A DNA stretch of 64,000 nucleotides from Clostridiales bacterium (GCA_016342415.1 JAEIOD010000009.1:101260-165259); one strand, 5' to 3'. Shown: positions 23,994 to 32,884, numbered from the stretch's first letter. The notes: generated by a model from the sequence alone, not told the origin. Numbers and translations: made by a program.

Positions 23994-25187
23994 ATGAATA
24001 TAGGAATTTTTACAGATGCATATTACCCTCAGATAAATGGTGTGGTAATTTCAACACAAATATTAAAAGAAGAGTTGGAAAACTTGGGTCATAAGGTGAC
24101 AGTGATCACGGTCTCGGACCCTAATATAGAAAACGAAAAAGAGGGAGTATTAAGACTAAAAAGCATACCTTTTGCTGTACTCCCTAATTTTAGAGTTGGG
24201 CAAGTTTATAGTCATAAAATGATGAAAACAATTAAAGCTTTAAATTTAGATATTATACATACACAAACGGAATTTTCATTGGGCATATTTGCTAGAATAA
24301 TCTCCAAACGACTGAATATTCCAATAGTTCATACATATCATACAATGTATGAGGATTATACTCATTATTTTTCTCCAAAACGAATGGAGAAAACTGCAAA
24401 AAAAATAACACAAAAGTTAACTTGCTATTTATGTAAAACCGTCGATAGTGTCATAGTGCCTACTAAAAAAGTGGAAGACAAACTAATAGACTATGGCTTT
24501 AAAAAAGCGATTAATGTGGTGCCTACTGGAGTTAATTTGAGACCTTTTGAACCGAGCCATTATTCATTAAAAGAAGTTCAAGAGACGAGAGAGGAATTGA
24601 ATATAGACAAGTCAAGTAAAGTCATTTTATATGTCGGTAGACTCGCTAAAGAAAAATCCATAGATGTGCTGTTAAAGGCTATGCCGGATGTCATAAATGA
24701 GACCCCAGATGCGATCTTGTTAATTGTGGGAGATGGTCCTGAAATGATCAACTTGAAAGCTTTAGCAGAAAATCTAGGATGTCAAAATCATATTGTTTTT
24801 GCTGGAAAAAAACCATGGGCTAGTATAGGAAAATATTATCAGGTTGCCTCAGTATTTGTGAGCGCTTCTACATCTGAGACTCAGGGTCTAACTTATATTG
24901 AGGCAATGGCTGCCAAAAAACCTGTTATTGCAAAATACGACACCAACTTAGAAGAAACTATTAGTGATGGCATTACAGGTCGATTTTTCTTTGAGGATCA
25001 AGAATTAGCCCCTTTATTAAATAATGTATTAAAAGATGAATTGCTCTCAAGATACTTATCTAAAAATGGTTACGATAGTGTAAAAAATGCTTCTTCGGTT
25101 ATCTTTGGTGAATCTGTTGAAGAGGTATATTATAATACCGTTAATGCAAAACACCATCAAATGTATAGTAAAGAATCAGTCATGTAA
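23994..25187 (+). CDS. Glycosyltransferase family 4 (diacylglycerol glucosyltransferase-like)
   Basis: A 397-residue GT-B enzyme beginning MNIGIFTDAYYPQINGVV, the N-terminus seen in monoglucosyldiacylglycerol synthases of Firmicutes and Acholeplasma. The HTYHTMYEDYTHYFSPKRM segment and the C-terminal SASTSETQGLTYIEAMAA (E-x7-E) also fit. It would transfer glucose to diacylglycerol on the inner leaflet, giving the substrate of the CpoA-like enzyme and possibly a lipoteichoic acid anchor. The ATG follows AGGAG; an in-frame start 18 bases up lies inside the previous gene. No terminator is obvious after it. Confidence 0.8.
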   Translation: MNIGIFTDAYYPQINGVVISTQILKEELENLGHKVTVITVSDPNIENEKEGVLRLKSIPFAVLPNFRVGQVYSHKMMKTIKALNLDIIHTQTEFSLGIFARIISKRLNIPIVHTYHTMYEDYTHYFSPKRMEKTAKKITQKLTCYLCKTVDSVIVPTKKVEDKLIDYGFKKAINVVPTGVNLRPFEPSHYSLKEVQETREELNIDKSSKVILYVGRLAKEKSIDVLLKAMPDVINETPDAILLIVGDGPEMINLKALAENLGCQNHIVFAGKKPWASIGKYYQVASVFVSASTSETQGLTYIEAMAAKKPVIAKYDTNLEETISDGITGRFFFEDQELAPLLNNVLKDELLSRYLSKNGYDSVKNASSVIFGESVEEVYYNTVNAKHHQMYSKESVM

Positions 25188-25199
25188 AAAACTCTAATG

Positions 25200-25214
25200 A
25201 ATTTTCATAATTTC
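25200..25214 (+). promoter_or_regulatory. Possible CodY box before ilvE
   Basis: AATTTTCATAATTTC matches the CodY consensus AATTTTCWGAAAATT at 11 of 15 positions. It lies 20 bases upstream of a possible -10 (TATGAT, 25234-25239). CodY commonly represses branched-chain amino acid genes. A match of this quality occurs by chance in A/T-rich DNA. Confidence 0.25.
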
Positions 25215-25299
25215 TAACACAATTTGTTTAAAATATGATAAAATGACTTTGGGCAATATTTTTTCATAGCAGATGTAAATCGTTAATGGGAGGAATATT

Positions 25300-26325
25300 A
25301 TGAAGAAAAAAGTAGATTTAGATTGGGGTTCTTTGGGCTTTTCTTATATTAAGACTGACTATAGATACATTTCACGTTTCAAAGATGGGAAATGGGATGA
25401 TGGCCAACTTGTAGAAGATAACAATCTAGTAATCAGTGAAGCATCTACTGCTTTACATTATGGACAACAATGCTTTGAAGGTTTAAAAGCATATAGAACT
25501 AAAGATGGCGATATTCAATTATTTAGACCTGATCAAAATGCTAAAAGAATGATCGATTCATGTAATAGAATTATGATGCCAGAGTTCCCAGTTGAACGTT
25601 TTATTGATGCTTGTATTCAAGTGGTAAAAGCAAACGAGGATTATGTACCGCCTTATGGTACAGGTGCAACACTTTATTTAAGACCTTTCTTAATTGGAGT
25701 GGGAGATAACCTTGGCGTTAGACCGGCACCAGAATTCATTTTCTCAATCTTTGCTGTACCTGTTGGACCTTATTTTAAAGGTGGCATGGCGCCAGTTAAT
25801 TTCATGATCTCTGATTTTGATAGAGCTGCACCATACGGAACAGGAGCTGCAAAAGTTGGTGGAAATTATGCTGCAAGTTTACTTGCACATGAGAAAGCAG
25901 TCGAAAGTGGTTACGCTGACTGTATTTATTTAGATCCAGCTACTCATACAAATGTAGAAGAAGTAGGAGCAGCAAACTTCTTTGGTATTACAAAAAACAA
26001 TGAGTTTGTAACACCAAAATCACCATCTATTTTACCTAGTATCACTAAATACTCTTTAATGCATATCGCTGAAAATTATTTAGATATGAGTGTTGTAGAG
26101 AGAGACTGTCCAATAAACAATATTGGTGAGTTTATCGAAGCGGGAGCATGTGGTACAGCAGCAGTTATTACACCAATTGGTGGCATCAAGTATAAAGAGG
26201 ACTTTACTGTATTCCATAGTGAAACAGAAGTAGGTCCAGTAACTAAAAAGTTATATGATACTTTATGTGGTATTCAAGTTGGAGATATTAATGCACCTGA
26301 AGGATGGATTGTAAAAGTTAAGTAA
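25300..26325 (+). CDS. ilvE: Branched-chain amino acid aminotransferase
   Basis: PLP enzyme interconverting leucine, isoleucine and valine with their 2-oxo acids. The 341 residues show the fold-IV segments SEASTALHYGQQCFEGLKAY, GTGATLYLRPF, GTGAAKVGGNYAASL (with the PLP lysine of this family) and EVGAANFFGI. The type is the longer IlvE found in Bacillus and eukaryotes. A GGAGG site precedes the ATG. It is a single-gene unit with its own terminator. The role may be synthesis or amino acid fermentation. Confidence 0.93.
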   Translation: MKKKVDLDWGSLGFSYIKTDYRYISRFKDGKWDDGQLVEDNNLVISEASTALHYGQQCFEGLKAYRTKDGDIQLFRPDQNAKRMIDSCNRIMMPEFPVERFIDACIQVVKANEDYVPPYGTGATLYLRPFLIGVGDNLGVRPAPEFIFSIFAVPVGPYFKGGMAPVNFMISDFDRAAPYGTGAAKVGGNYAASLLAHEKAVESGYADCIYLDPATHTNVEEVGAANFFGITKNNEFVTPKSPSILPSITKYSLMHIAENYLDMSVVERDCPINNIGEFIEAGACGTAAVITPIGGIKYKEDFTVFHSETEVGPVTKKLYDTLCGIQVGDINAPEGWIVKVK

Positions 26326-26330
26326 CACAT

Positions 26331-26358
26331 AAGCCTCACTGACGTGAGGCTTTATTTT
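26331..26358 (+). terminator. Terminator of ilvE
   Basis: AAGCCTCAC-TGAC-GTGAGGCTT followed by TATTTTAT. Confidence 0.85.
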
Positions 26359-26370
26359 ATATGTACGACT

Positions 26371-26394
26371 AAAAAGACATCACTTGGATGTCTT
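26371..26394 (-). terminator. Terminator of the Nudix gene
   Basis: Read on the minus strand, AAGACATC-CAAGT-GATGTCTT is followed by TTT. It lies just past the Nudix stop codon, back to back with the ilvE terminator. Confidence 0.75.
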
Positions 26395-26399
26395 CTGAA

Positions 26400-26888
26400 T
26401 TATTCGCCGAATCCTTTTGAAGGTCTTCTGCGCCAAATTTTATAACTTGGAATATAATCTTCTATAGTATCCCAAAATTCATCTCTGATCATTTCTGGAT
26501 ATACCTTACTCAAATTTTGAATTTCTTCTTTTGTAAAATATTTTACATCTGATAAGACTTGATTGTCTTGATCAAATTCTGGATCTCGACCTAAATTAAG
26601 TTGACCACCAATCATTTCACCTAAAAAATAGTTGGTGCATCTTAAACCGCAATTTGTCTTTTCTTCCAAAGTATATAGTAAGTCTATTACAGAAATATCA
26701 AGGTTGGTTTCTTCTTTGACTTCTCTAATGGCAGCATCCCAAGAGTACTCATTTTCTTCTAAGCCGCCTCCGGGTAAGATCCAAAACTCCGTTCCTTCGT
26801 TGGTGACTGTATGTCTAACTAATAATAATCTATTACGAGAATCCATAATAAAAACTCTAACGCCAATATGCGAAAATAAATGTTCCAT
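26400..26888 (-). CDS. Nudix hydrolase
   Basis: Hydrolyses a nucleoside diphosphate linked to another group, using a divalent metal. The Nudix box is nearly complete: G-x5-E-x7-REVKEETNL, from GGGLEENEYSWDAAIREVKE. Asn replaces the usual Gly near the end. The 162-residue length is typical of small house-cleaning enzymes. GGAGG precedes the ATG on the minus strand. Specificity cannot be predicted. It is a one-gene transcript between ilvE and the second M42 peptidase. Confidence 0.88.
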   Translation of the reverse strand: MEHLFSHIGVRVFIMDSRNRLLLVRHTVTNEGTEFWILPGGGLEENEYSWDAAIREVKEETNLDISVIDLLYTLEEKTNCGLRCTNYFLGEMIGGQLNLGRDPEFDQDNQVLSDVKYFTKEEIQNLSKVYPEMIRDEFWDTIEDYIPSYKIWRRRPSKGFGE

Positions 26889-26945
26889 AACATCCTCCTT
26901 TTTTCTATAGTACTCTTAATATTCAAACAATTCAAGCGAATAAAT

Positions 26946-26976
26946 AAGCGATTTACATATTGCATGTAAATCGCTT
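26946..26976 (-). terminator. Hairpin after the minus-strand M42 gene
   Basis: A perfect 13-bp stem, AAGCGATTTACAT / ATGTAAATCGCTT, with a 5-base loop lies 5 bases past the stop. On the minus strand it is followed by ATTTATT, a weak T tract. Confidence 0.7.
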
Positions 26977-26980
26977 GAAC

Positions 26981-28018
26981 TTAGTCCATCATATATAAAA
27001 CACCCAATTTAACGGTTGCTTCAATAGAATCTTCGTGTAGTCTTTCATAAGAGTGTGACGCATCAACTCCAGGACCGATTAAACCGTGTTTGATTTCCCA
27101 ACCAGCTCGAAGTGCTGCACTAGCGTCAGAACCATAGAATGGGTAGATATCAATTTTGAAATCTATTTCATTTTCTTTAGCCAATTTGGTTAACTGTCTT
27201 CTGATATCCAAATCATAAGGGCCAGATGAGTCTTTTGCACAAATTGTAACAGCATATTCGGTTGATTCTTGACCATCACCAGGTGCAGCCATATCAACAG
27301 CGATAAACTCAAATGTCTTTTCTGGGATAGAAGCAGAAGAACCATGACCAACTTCCTCATAATTAGAGATGAAAAAATGAGTCGTATACTTTGGTGTTAA
27401 ATTGTTCTTTATTAAATGTTCTGCCATACCTAATATACATGCAACACACGCTTTGTCATCTAAGTGTCTTGACTTGATAAATCCACTTGGAGTCACATCC
27501 GTACGTGTATCAAAGTATACAAAATCTCCAACATGAATGCCTAATGCTTCTACGTCTTTTTTAGAATGAACTTTCTCATCAATTCTTATTTCAATATTGT
27601 CCTCTGAACGAGTTGCCTTATTTACTTTATCACCGTGTACATGTGTAGAAGCTTGATTCAGTAAAATAGTACCGGTGAATTCACCATTTTCCTCAGTCGA
27701 AATTGTACAATATTCTCCTTCGATGGTACTCCATGCATACCCACCCAATTGAGTTAATTTAAGTTTTCCGTTAGACTTGATCTCTTTTACCATAGCACCT
27801 AAGGTATCCACGTGAGCAGAGAGTGTACGGTGTTTAGAATCATCTTGTCCAGGTATGGTAGCAATCAAGGCATTTTTTACGGTTCGTCTTGTTTGGATGC
27901 CGAGTTCTTTAAAACTTTCATCAACAAAATCAATTGCACGTGCAGTATCGCCTGTAGGACTAGGTGTAGTAAGTAGAGTTATCATTTTATTGATAACATA
28001 ATCTTTATTTATATTCAT
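26981..28018 (-). CDS. M42 family metallo-aminopeptidase (second copy)
   Basis: Cytosolic dinuclear-metal aminopeptidase of 345 residues. Visible residues: His69 in SAHVDTLG, Asp187 in HLDDKA, Glu221-Glu222 in NYEEVGHG, Asp242 in VDMAAPGD and a histidine in SHSYERLH. It shares many segments with the M42 gene at 6095 (for example ASTH.HG and SSDAS versus GSDAS), so the two are paralogs but clearly diverged. GGGGGAAACT lies before the ATG. It is divergent from the DUF4342 gene. Likely role is peptide turnover; substrate unknown. Confidence 0.9.
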   Translation of the reverse strand: MNINKDYVINKMITLLTTPSPTGDTARAIDFVDESFKELGIQTRRTVKNALIATIPGQDDSKHRTLSAHVDTLGAMVKEIKSNGKLKLTQLGGYAWSTIEGEYCTISTEENGEFTGTILLNQASTHVHGDKVNKATRSEDNIEIRIDEKVHSKKDVEALGIHVGDFVYFDTRTDVTPSGFIKSRHLDDKACVACILGMAEHLIKNNLTPKYTTHFFISNYEEVGHGSSASIPEKTFEFIAVDMAAPGDGQESTEYAVTICAKDSSGPYDLDIRRQLTKLAKENEIDFKIDIYPFYGSDASAALRAGWEIKHGLIGPGVDASHSYERLHEDSIEATVKLGVLYMMD

Positions 28019-28180
28019 AGTTTCCCCCTTATTCTAAATACATTATAAAGGTAATAGCCAATTAATGAAACACATAATATTTAAATTCTAATCTTCTTTT
28101 AATATTACTCTAAAAGCATACTAATTTAACTCCTTTATAGTATTAAGTGTAAAGTAGTTAAACAACAAGGAGGAATACAT

Positions 28181-28747
28181 ATGGAAATCACATTAGAAAA
28201 AATTGATAGTTTAAGAGAAAGAGCCAATGTAAGTTACGCTGAAGCTAAAGAAGCCTTGGAAAAATCAGGTGGTAACATGATCGATGCTATCATTTCTTTA
28301 GAGGGTGAAAATAAAACAGTTTATGACAGAGCTAAGAGAGAACAATCTCGTGAAAAAGATTATGTGAGAATGCAAGAGAAAAAAGAAAAGTACAAAACAA
28401 ATGCTGACGATTTTGTTGAAAGTTCAAAAAAATTATTAAATAGTTTAAACGAGACAAGAGTTATTATGTATAACAAAGATAGAGTTGTGTTTGATGTTTC
28501 TCTTACAATTACACTCATAGCAGCCGTATTTGCATTCCCGGTAACTGTTGCAATTTTTGTAATCGGATTACTTACAGGCAATAAATATAAAATTGTTAGA
28601 AAAGATAAAAAAGATGACCTTGTAAACAGCGTTTTGGACAAAGCAGCAAAAGTTTCACAAACCGTTGCAGATAACCTTAAAGAAAAAGTTAAAGATGTTC
28701 AAGCTACTGAAGAAAACCCAGAGCAAACTGATAATACAGAAAACTAG
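28181..28747 (+). CDS. DUF4342 protein with an N-terminal UBA/TS-N-like domain
   Basis: A 188-residue protein. Residues 1-45 (ITLEKIDSLRERANVSYAEAK then a GGN..DAI segment) look like the UBA-like fold at the front of elongation factor Ts. Residues about 85-150 match DUF4342, with one hydrophobic stretch (SLTITLIAAVFAFPVTVAIF) that probably forms a membrane helix. The tail is charged and disordered. AAGGAGG precedes the ATG. It has its own terminator and lies just upstream of a two-component system. Function is unknown. Confidence 0.75.
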   Translation: MEITLEKIDSLRERANVSYAEAKEALEKSGGNMIDAIISLEGENKTVYDRAKREQSREKDYVRMQEKKEKYKTNADDFVESSKKLLNSLNETRVIMYNKDRVVFDVSLTITLIAAVFAFPVTVAIFVIGLLTGNKYKIVRKDKKDDLVNSVLDKAAKVSQTVADNLKEKVKDVQATEENPEQTDNTEN

Positions 28748-28772
28748 GTCTAATTAGACCTCTTTTTCTTTT
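28746..28772 (+). terminator. Terminator of the DUF4342 gene
   Basis: AGGTCTAATTAGACCT, a 16-base palindrome, followed by CTTTTTCTTTT and overlapping the stop codon. Confidence 0.85.
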
Positions 28773-28825
28773 ACACCATTCAAACTTAGGTTATACTATG
28801 AGTAATATAACCAAAGGAGCTTATG

Positions 28826-29509
28826 ATGAAAGAAAAAATTTTATTAATTGAAGACGAAGTAAAAATATCAAGATTTGTAGAACTTGAATTAAAGTATGAA
28901 GGTTATGAAGTAGAAGTAGCATTTGATGGTCGTAAAGGTTTGGAAATGGCGAGAGAAACAGATGCTGCCCTTGTAATATTAGATATAATGTTACCTAAGA
29001 TGAACGGTATTGAAGTGTTAAGACGCCTTAGAGAGGAATCTGATATTCCTGTAATATTGCTTACTGCTAGAGATCAAACAATGGATAAAGTTATGGGTTT
29101 GGACATGGGTGCAGAAGACTATATCACCAAACCATTTGAAATTGAAGAGCTCTTAGCCCGTATTAGAGTAATCTTGAAACGTAAAGTCAAGCTAGGTGTG
29201 AAAGAACATGATACGATGACGACTGGTAAATTGATTCTAGATGAACAAACCTTTGAAGCTAAGTATGATGGTGAATTGGTACAGCTTACAAAAAAAGAGT
29301 TCGATTTACTAAAATGTTTGATACAAAATAAAAATATGGTTTTAAATAGAGATCAAATTCTTGAAAAAGTTTGGGGATATAGTTATTATGGCGATACCAA
29401 TGTAGTCGATGTATATATAAGATACTTAAGAAGTAAAATTGATGACAAGTACAAGGTGAAGATAATCCATACAGTCAGAGGGGTAGGTTATACCATTAAA
29501 GATGAGTAA
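28826..29509 (+). CDS. OmpR-family response regulator
   Basis: DNA-binding response regulator of 227 residues. The receiver domain has the acidic pair in LIEDE, the phospho-acceptor Asp in VILDIMLPKMNG, and LLTARD / YITKPF switch residues. The winged-helix output (about 130-225) ends with YIRYLRSKIDD and TVRGVGYTI. Two adjacent ATGs exist; the second is better spaced from AAAGGAG. It overlaps the kinase start by 8 bases, so the two genes are a unit. The target genes are unknown. Confidence 0.93.
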   Translation: MKEKILLIEDEVKISRFVELELKYEGYEVEVAFDGRKGLEMARETDAALVILDIMLPKMNGIEVLRRLREESDIPVILLTARDQTMDKVMGLDMGAEDYITKPFEIEELLARIRVILKRKVKLGVKEHDTMTTGKLILDEQTFEAKYDGELVQLTKKEFDLLKCLIQNKNMVLNRDQILEKVWGYSYYGDTNVVDVYIRYLRSKIDDKYKVKIIHTVRGVGYTIKDE

Positions 29510-31790
29510 GAATGTATTCGATTATATTAAGATGGGACTTCGCAGTAAGACTACCATCGAAGATAAAAAACAGGAAGCACAACTGAAAAAGCAACATGAA
29601 GCCAATGCATTTGATAAGGCGTTTACTAATAAAACTTATACTGTCGCTAAGAAAGTATTAGATAATGTTGAAAAAGTAGCGGATTATGATTACGATGCAT
29701 TATTTGATCGTGTCAATAAAGTGATTGACAATAAACTTCCTAAAACAACTAAAACCATCACACCAAAAGACCGTGAGTATCGGTCTAAAGAATTTGATGA
29801 TAAAGTGGCGTCTCATCCTGATAGGTTTAACATAGATGACTACATCAACAAGCAAAAGAACTATAAAGATTCCATCATAGAAAAAACAAAGAAAAACATT
29901 CAAAAAAAGTATACGGAAGCAGATCAAAAACATAAGGAAACAAAAGAAATTCAACCAGATGATATGAATAACACGATTGCTTTTGAAGTCAAACTAGATA
30001 TAGGTAAGAAATCTAAAGAAGAAACTCCGATTATTATTTCGTCTGATTCATTAGGATCTGTAGAAAATGAAGACCGATTAACAATACCTACTGAGCCTGA
30101 AGATAAGTTTGTCGATTTAAATGACTTATCAAAACAAACATTTAAAGAAACTATTTCACCTGGTGAAGCGACTGAAACAATAACTGAAGAAAGTGCTGAC
30201 TCTTATCAAGTTGATGAGCAAGTTGCATCTGAAATACAAGTAGAGTTTGATAAGGAACTTCCTTCTTCTGAACATATCGCAAATGAAGTGGCAAAAGACG
30301 AAAAGGAATCTTTAGATGAAATTAAATCTATTGAACAGAAGATGGAAACGCCTTCATCTATAAATGAAGATGCAATTGATGAACTTCAGAATTTGACAGA
30401 ACCTGATACCGTGCAGGAACCTTTAATTAATGAAGTCATAGATGATCCGTTAGTTGATGAAATCATGGAGGAGTTAATAATTGACGAAGTAAGAAATGAA
30501 ACAGTGGTTGATCATTCTTCTTCGCATGTTGAATCTCCTCAAGAATATACCACACGTGTTGCTTTTGACACTGAGATTTTAGATAAGCAGTACTCTAAGG
30601 AGGAACTTAACAGACATAATAAATACTATAAGAATAAGAAACGAGATAAATTTGCCAAAAGGATGAAAGTCGAACTGGAAGACAGTTTGATCGGTCAAAA
30701 AAAGAGATCCTTTAAAAGGCTATTCAAGTTTTCATTGTCGTTTAAATTATCCTTCGTTTTTATGTTGTTAATTGTCTTGACAGTTGTTTCTTTATCAATA
30801 GCCTTTTATTTGGGTATCGATTATGTCATTGAATTAAAAGAGTTGGGTAAGTTAGAGGATATTCAATTCTTTAAAGATGTCCTGATTGTTCTATTGATTA
30901 TATTTGATATGGCTGCTGTATTGATTTGCATTTCTCTTGGAACCAAGGCAAGTCGTGAACTGGTAAGACCAATTGATGAAATGACTCAGATAGTTAATCA
31001 AATAAGTGCAAAAGATATGAATCGTAGATTAGACGTAAAAGGTATGCATGATGAATTAAAAGAGTTGGCTATGACCTTTAACGAAATGTTAGACCGTATA
31101 GAAAATTCTTATGAAACTCAAAACAGATTTACATCTGATGCATCACACGAACTACGGACTCCAATAGCTGTAATTCAAGGATATATCAATATGCTAGATA
31201 GATGGGGTAAGGCTGATGGTGAAATACTTGATGAGTCTATAGAGGCTATCAAAAGTGAATCACATAATATGAAAAGATTAACAGAAAAATTATTGTTATT
31301 GGCAAAAGCCGATAAAGGTATTTTGGAAATGGATTTCAAGTCATTTGAATTAAATGAACTGATTAGCGAAATAAGTCGTGAGACATTGATGATTGATAGT
31401 TCGCATGAAATAACCAACGAAATCAATGAAGTGAAGACGATACTTGCTGATAGAGAATCATTAAAACAGGCAATCCGTATTTTTGTAGATAATAGTGTTA
31501 AATATACTCCCGAGGGAGGTAAAATCTCAATCAACTCTTATATCAACAAGAAAAAAATATATATTGAAATTGCCGATAATGGTATTGGTATCAGTAAAGA
31601 GGATATGGATAATATTTTCAACCGTTTCTATAGAGTTGATAAATCCAGAGCAAAAGAAAGTGGTGGTCATGGATTGGGACTTTCAATTGCTAAGTGGATT
31701 ATCAGTCAACATAAAGGTGAAATTGAAGTAAAAAGCGAGTTAAATAAAGGGACTGTGGTTACTTTAATCCTTTCTCCCATCAAAGAATAA
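29502..31790 (+). CDS. Membrane histidine kinase with a very long acidic cytoplasmic N-terminus
   Basis: A 762-residue kinase. Residues about 1-400 are hydrophilic and mostly low complexity. They begin lysine-rich (about 15-150) and then turn strongly acidic (about 160-350), with no fold I recognise. TM1 is about 416-437 and TM2 about 459-478, joined by a loop of only about 20 residues, so there is almost no outside sensor. HAMP (about 480-535) is followed by HisKA with SHELRTPIAV (His549) and an intact HATPase (DNSVKYTPEGG, ADNGIGIS, GGHGLGLS). The start overlaps the regulator's stop; its ribosome site is weak. The front segment may be the sensor or a docking arm. Confidence 0.88.
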   Translation: MSKNVFDYIKMGLRSKTTIEDKKQEAQLKKQHEANAFDKAFTNKTYTVAKKVLDNVEKVADYDYDALFDRVNKVIDNKLPKTTKTITPKDREYRSKEFDDKVASHPDRFNIDDYINKQKNYKDSIIEKTKKNIQKKYTEADQKHKETKEIQPDDMNNTIAFEVKLDIGKKSKEETPIIISSDSLGSVENEDRLTIPTEPEDKFVDLNDLSKQTFKETISPGEATETITEESADSYQVDEQVASEIQVEFDKELPSSEHIANEVAKDEKESLDEIKSIEQKMETPSSINEDAIDELQNLTEPDTVQEPLINEVIDDPLVDEIMEELIIDEVRNETVVDHSSSHVESPQEYTTRVAFDTEILDKQYSKEELNRHNKYYKNKKRDKFAKRMKVELEDSLIGQKKRSFKRLFKFSLSFKLSFVFMLLIVLTVVSLSIAFYLGIDYVIELKELGKLEDIQFFKDVLIVLLIIFDMAAVLICISLGTKASRELVRPIDEMTQIVNQISAKDMNRRLDVKGMHDELKELAMTFNEMLDRIENSYETQNRFTSDASHELRTPIAVIQGYINMLDRWGKADGEILDESIEAIKSESHNMKRLTEKLLLLAKADKGILEMDFKSFELNELISEISRETLMIDSSHEITNEINEVKTILADRESLKQAIRIFVDNSVKYTPEGGKISINSYINKKKIYIEIADNGIGISKEDMDNIFNRFYRVDKSRAKESGGHGLGLSIAKWIISQHKGEIEVKSELNKGTVVTLILSPIKE

Positions 31791-31839
31791 CTAGTTATTT
31801 TAAAGAATTTCTGATATATTTAATTATTAGGAGGGGATT

Positions 31840-32811
31840 ATGAAGAAAATTATAGACTATTTAAAAAGATACTACCAATGTATATACGACTACACCCTGT
31901 ATAGAAAGTTCTTAAGGGAACCTATGCTACTGGCGATATTGTTTGTTTTGCCTATGTTCATATTGTTCACTATGCAAACTTACTCTGGCGCTATACAAAC
32001 TCCAAAGTTTGTCGAGGCTAGCTTAGAACCTTATTATGAACTCCTAAGCGGTACAACTTATGATGAAATCATTGAGTTCAAAACACTAGAAGAAGGTGAA
32101 ACTTCTCCGTGGACAGTTGAACCAACTGATATAATCAATCTTGAATTTGAAGAAGGTTTACTTAATTTGGAACAAGAGTTTGTATTGGATAAAACTATAG
32201 AAACCAATGAATTATCGTATAGATTGATTGTTGATACAAATGAAACTTATGCTATCACCTTACTAGGTGACAGTAAATACTCTGAGGAAACAGCAGATAA
32301 ACTCGGTTTTGATAAAACTGATATGGTTGCTTATATTACTAGTGACTATGCAATTATGAATATGAGAGGTTCAACATACTCATATAGTTTGTCTGAATTG
32401 GAAGGTAGTTATTTATCAACAGAAAGTATTTATCTTTTCTTAAGAGACAACTATGTGAATAAATCAGTGCTTGTTCAATTTTCAGCATTTATGTCGTTAT
32501 TCTTGTTTGGTATGTATTACTTGGTTATTACAATAGTGATGCGTTCGTTACTGAAACGACATGGTTTCCAGTTGTCTAGAAGTAGAAAAGCAAAGATTAC
32601 ATTCTATAGTATGCAACCAGGTCTTTATGTTTATTTCATCACAACTTTCATTATGAGCAAGTCGCAATTCGCATTGTCATTTGTTGTACCTGTTGTATCG
32701 ATGTTAGCTATGACTTATATCACTACCAAAGTAATGGATCAAGTAAGAGATTATATAATTAAAGAGCAGAAAGCCGAAAAAAGATTAAAACAAAAAGGCC
32801 AGTTTGCATAG
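31840..32811 (+). CDS. Membrane protein, possibly DUF1189
   Basis: A 323-residue protein with one hydrophobic helix near residues 30-50, a large hydrophilic, acidic segment outside (about 50-205), and three to four helices near the C-terminus (about 212-300), ending in a lysine-rich tail. The layout and the segment KITFYSMQPGLYVYFITTF resemble DUF1189 proteins, but I cannot confirm that by eye. AGGAGGGG precedes the ATG. It follows the kinase gene by 50 bases and may belong to the same transcript. Role unknown. Confidence 0.55.
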   Translation: MKKIIDYLKRYYQCIYDYTLYRKFLREPMLLAILFVLPMFILFTMQTYSGAIQTPKFVEASLEPYYELLSGTTYDEIIEFKTLEEGETSPWTVEPTDIINLEFEEGLLNLEQEFVLDKTIETNELSYRLIVDTNETYAITLLGDSKYSEETADKLGFDKTDMVAYITSDYAIMNMRGSTYSYSLSELEGSYLSTESIYLFLRDNYVNKSVLVQFSAFMSLFLFGMYYLVITIVMRSLLKRHGFQLSRSRKAKITFYSMQPGLYVYFITTFIMSKSQFALSFVVPVVSMLAMTYITTKVMDQVRDYIIKEQKAEKRLKQKGQFA

Positions 32812-32832
32812 CCTTATATAATATGATATACT
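32804..32832 (+). promoter_or_regulatory. Promoter of the rimP-nusA-infB operon
   Basis: TTGCAT, 17-base spacer, TATACT, with transcription starting near 32839. The -35 overlaps the end of the upstream gene. Confidence 0.65.
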
Positions 32833-32857
32833 AAACGTGAATATAGTGTATTTAGAA

Positions 32858-32884
32858 AAAGAGTGGGTTTTTGACCCACTCTTT
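32858..32884 (+). promoter_or_regulatory. Leader hairpin upstream of rimP (possible NusA-dependent terminator)
   Basis: A perfect 11-bp stem, AAAGAGTGGGT / ACCCACTCTTT, with loop TTTTG and a poor T tract (ATACGTATATTTT). It lies after the promoter and 40 bases before rimP. So it is in the operon's own leader. In B. subtilis the nusA operon leader carries a weak terminator used for NusA autoregulation; this fits that plan. It could also simply end the upstream transcript. Confidence 0.6.

Noticed and set aside
25188..25299. T-box leader before ilvE
   Set aside because: The gap is only 112 bases and has no AGGGUGG motif or terminator-antiterminator pair.
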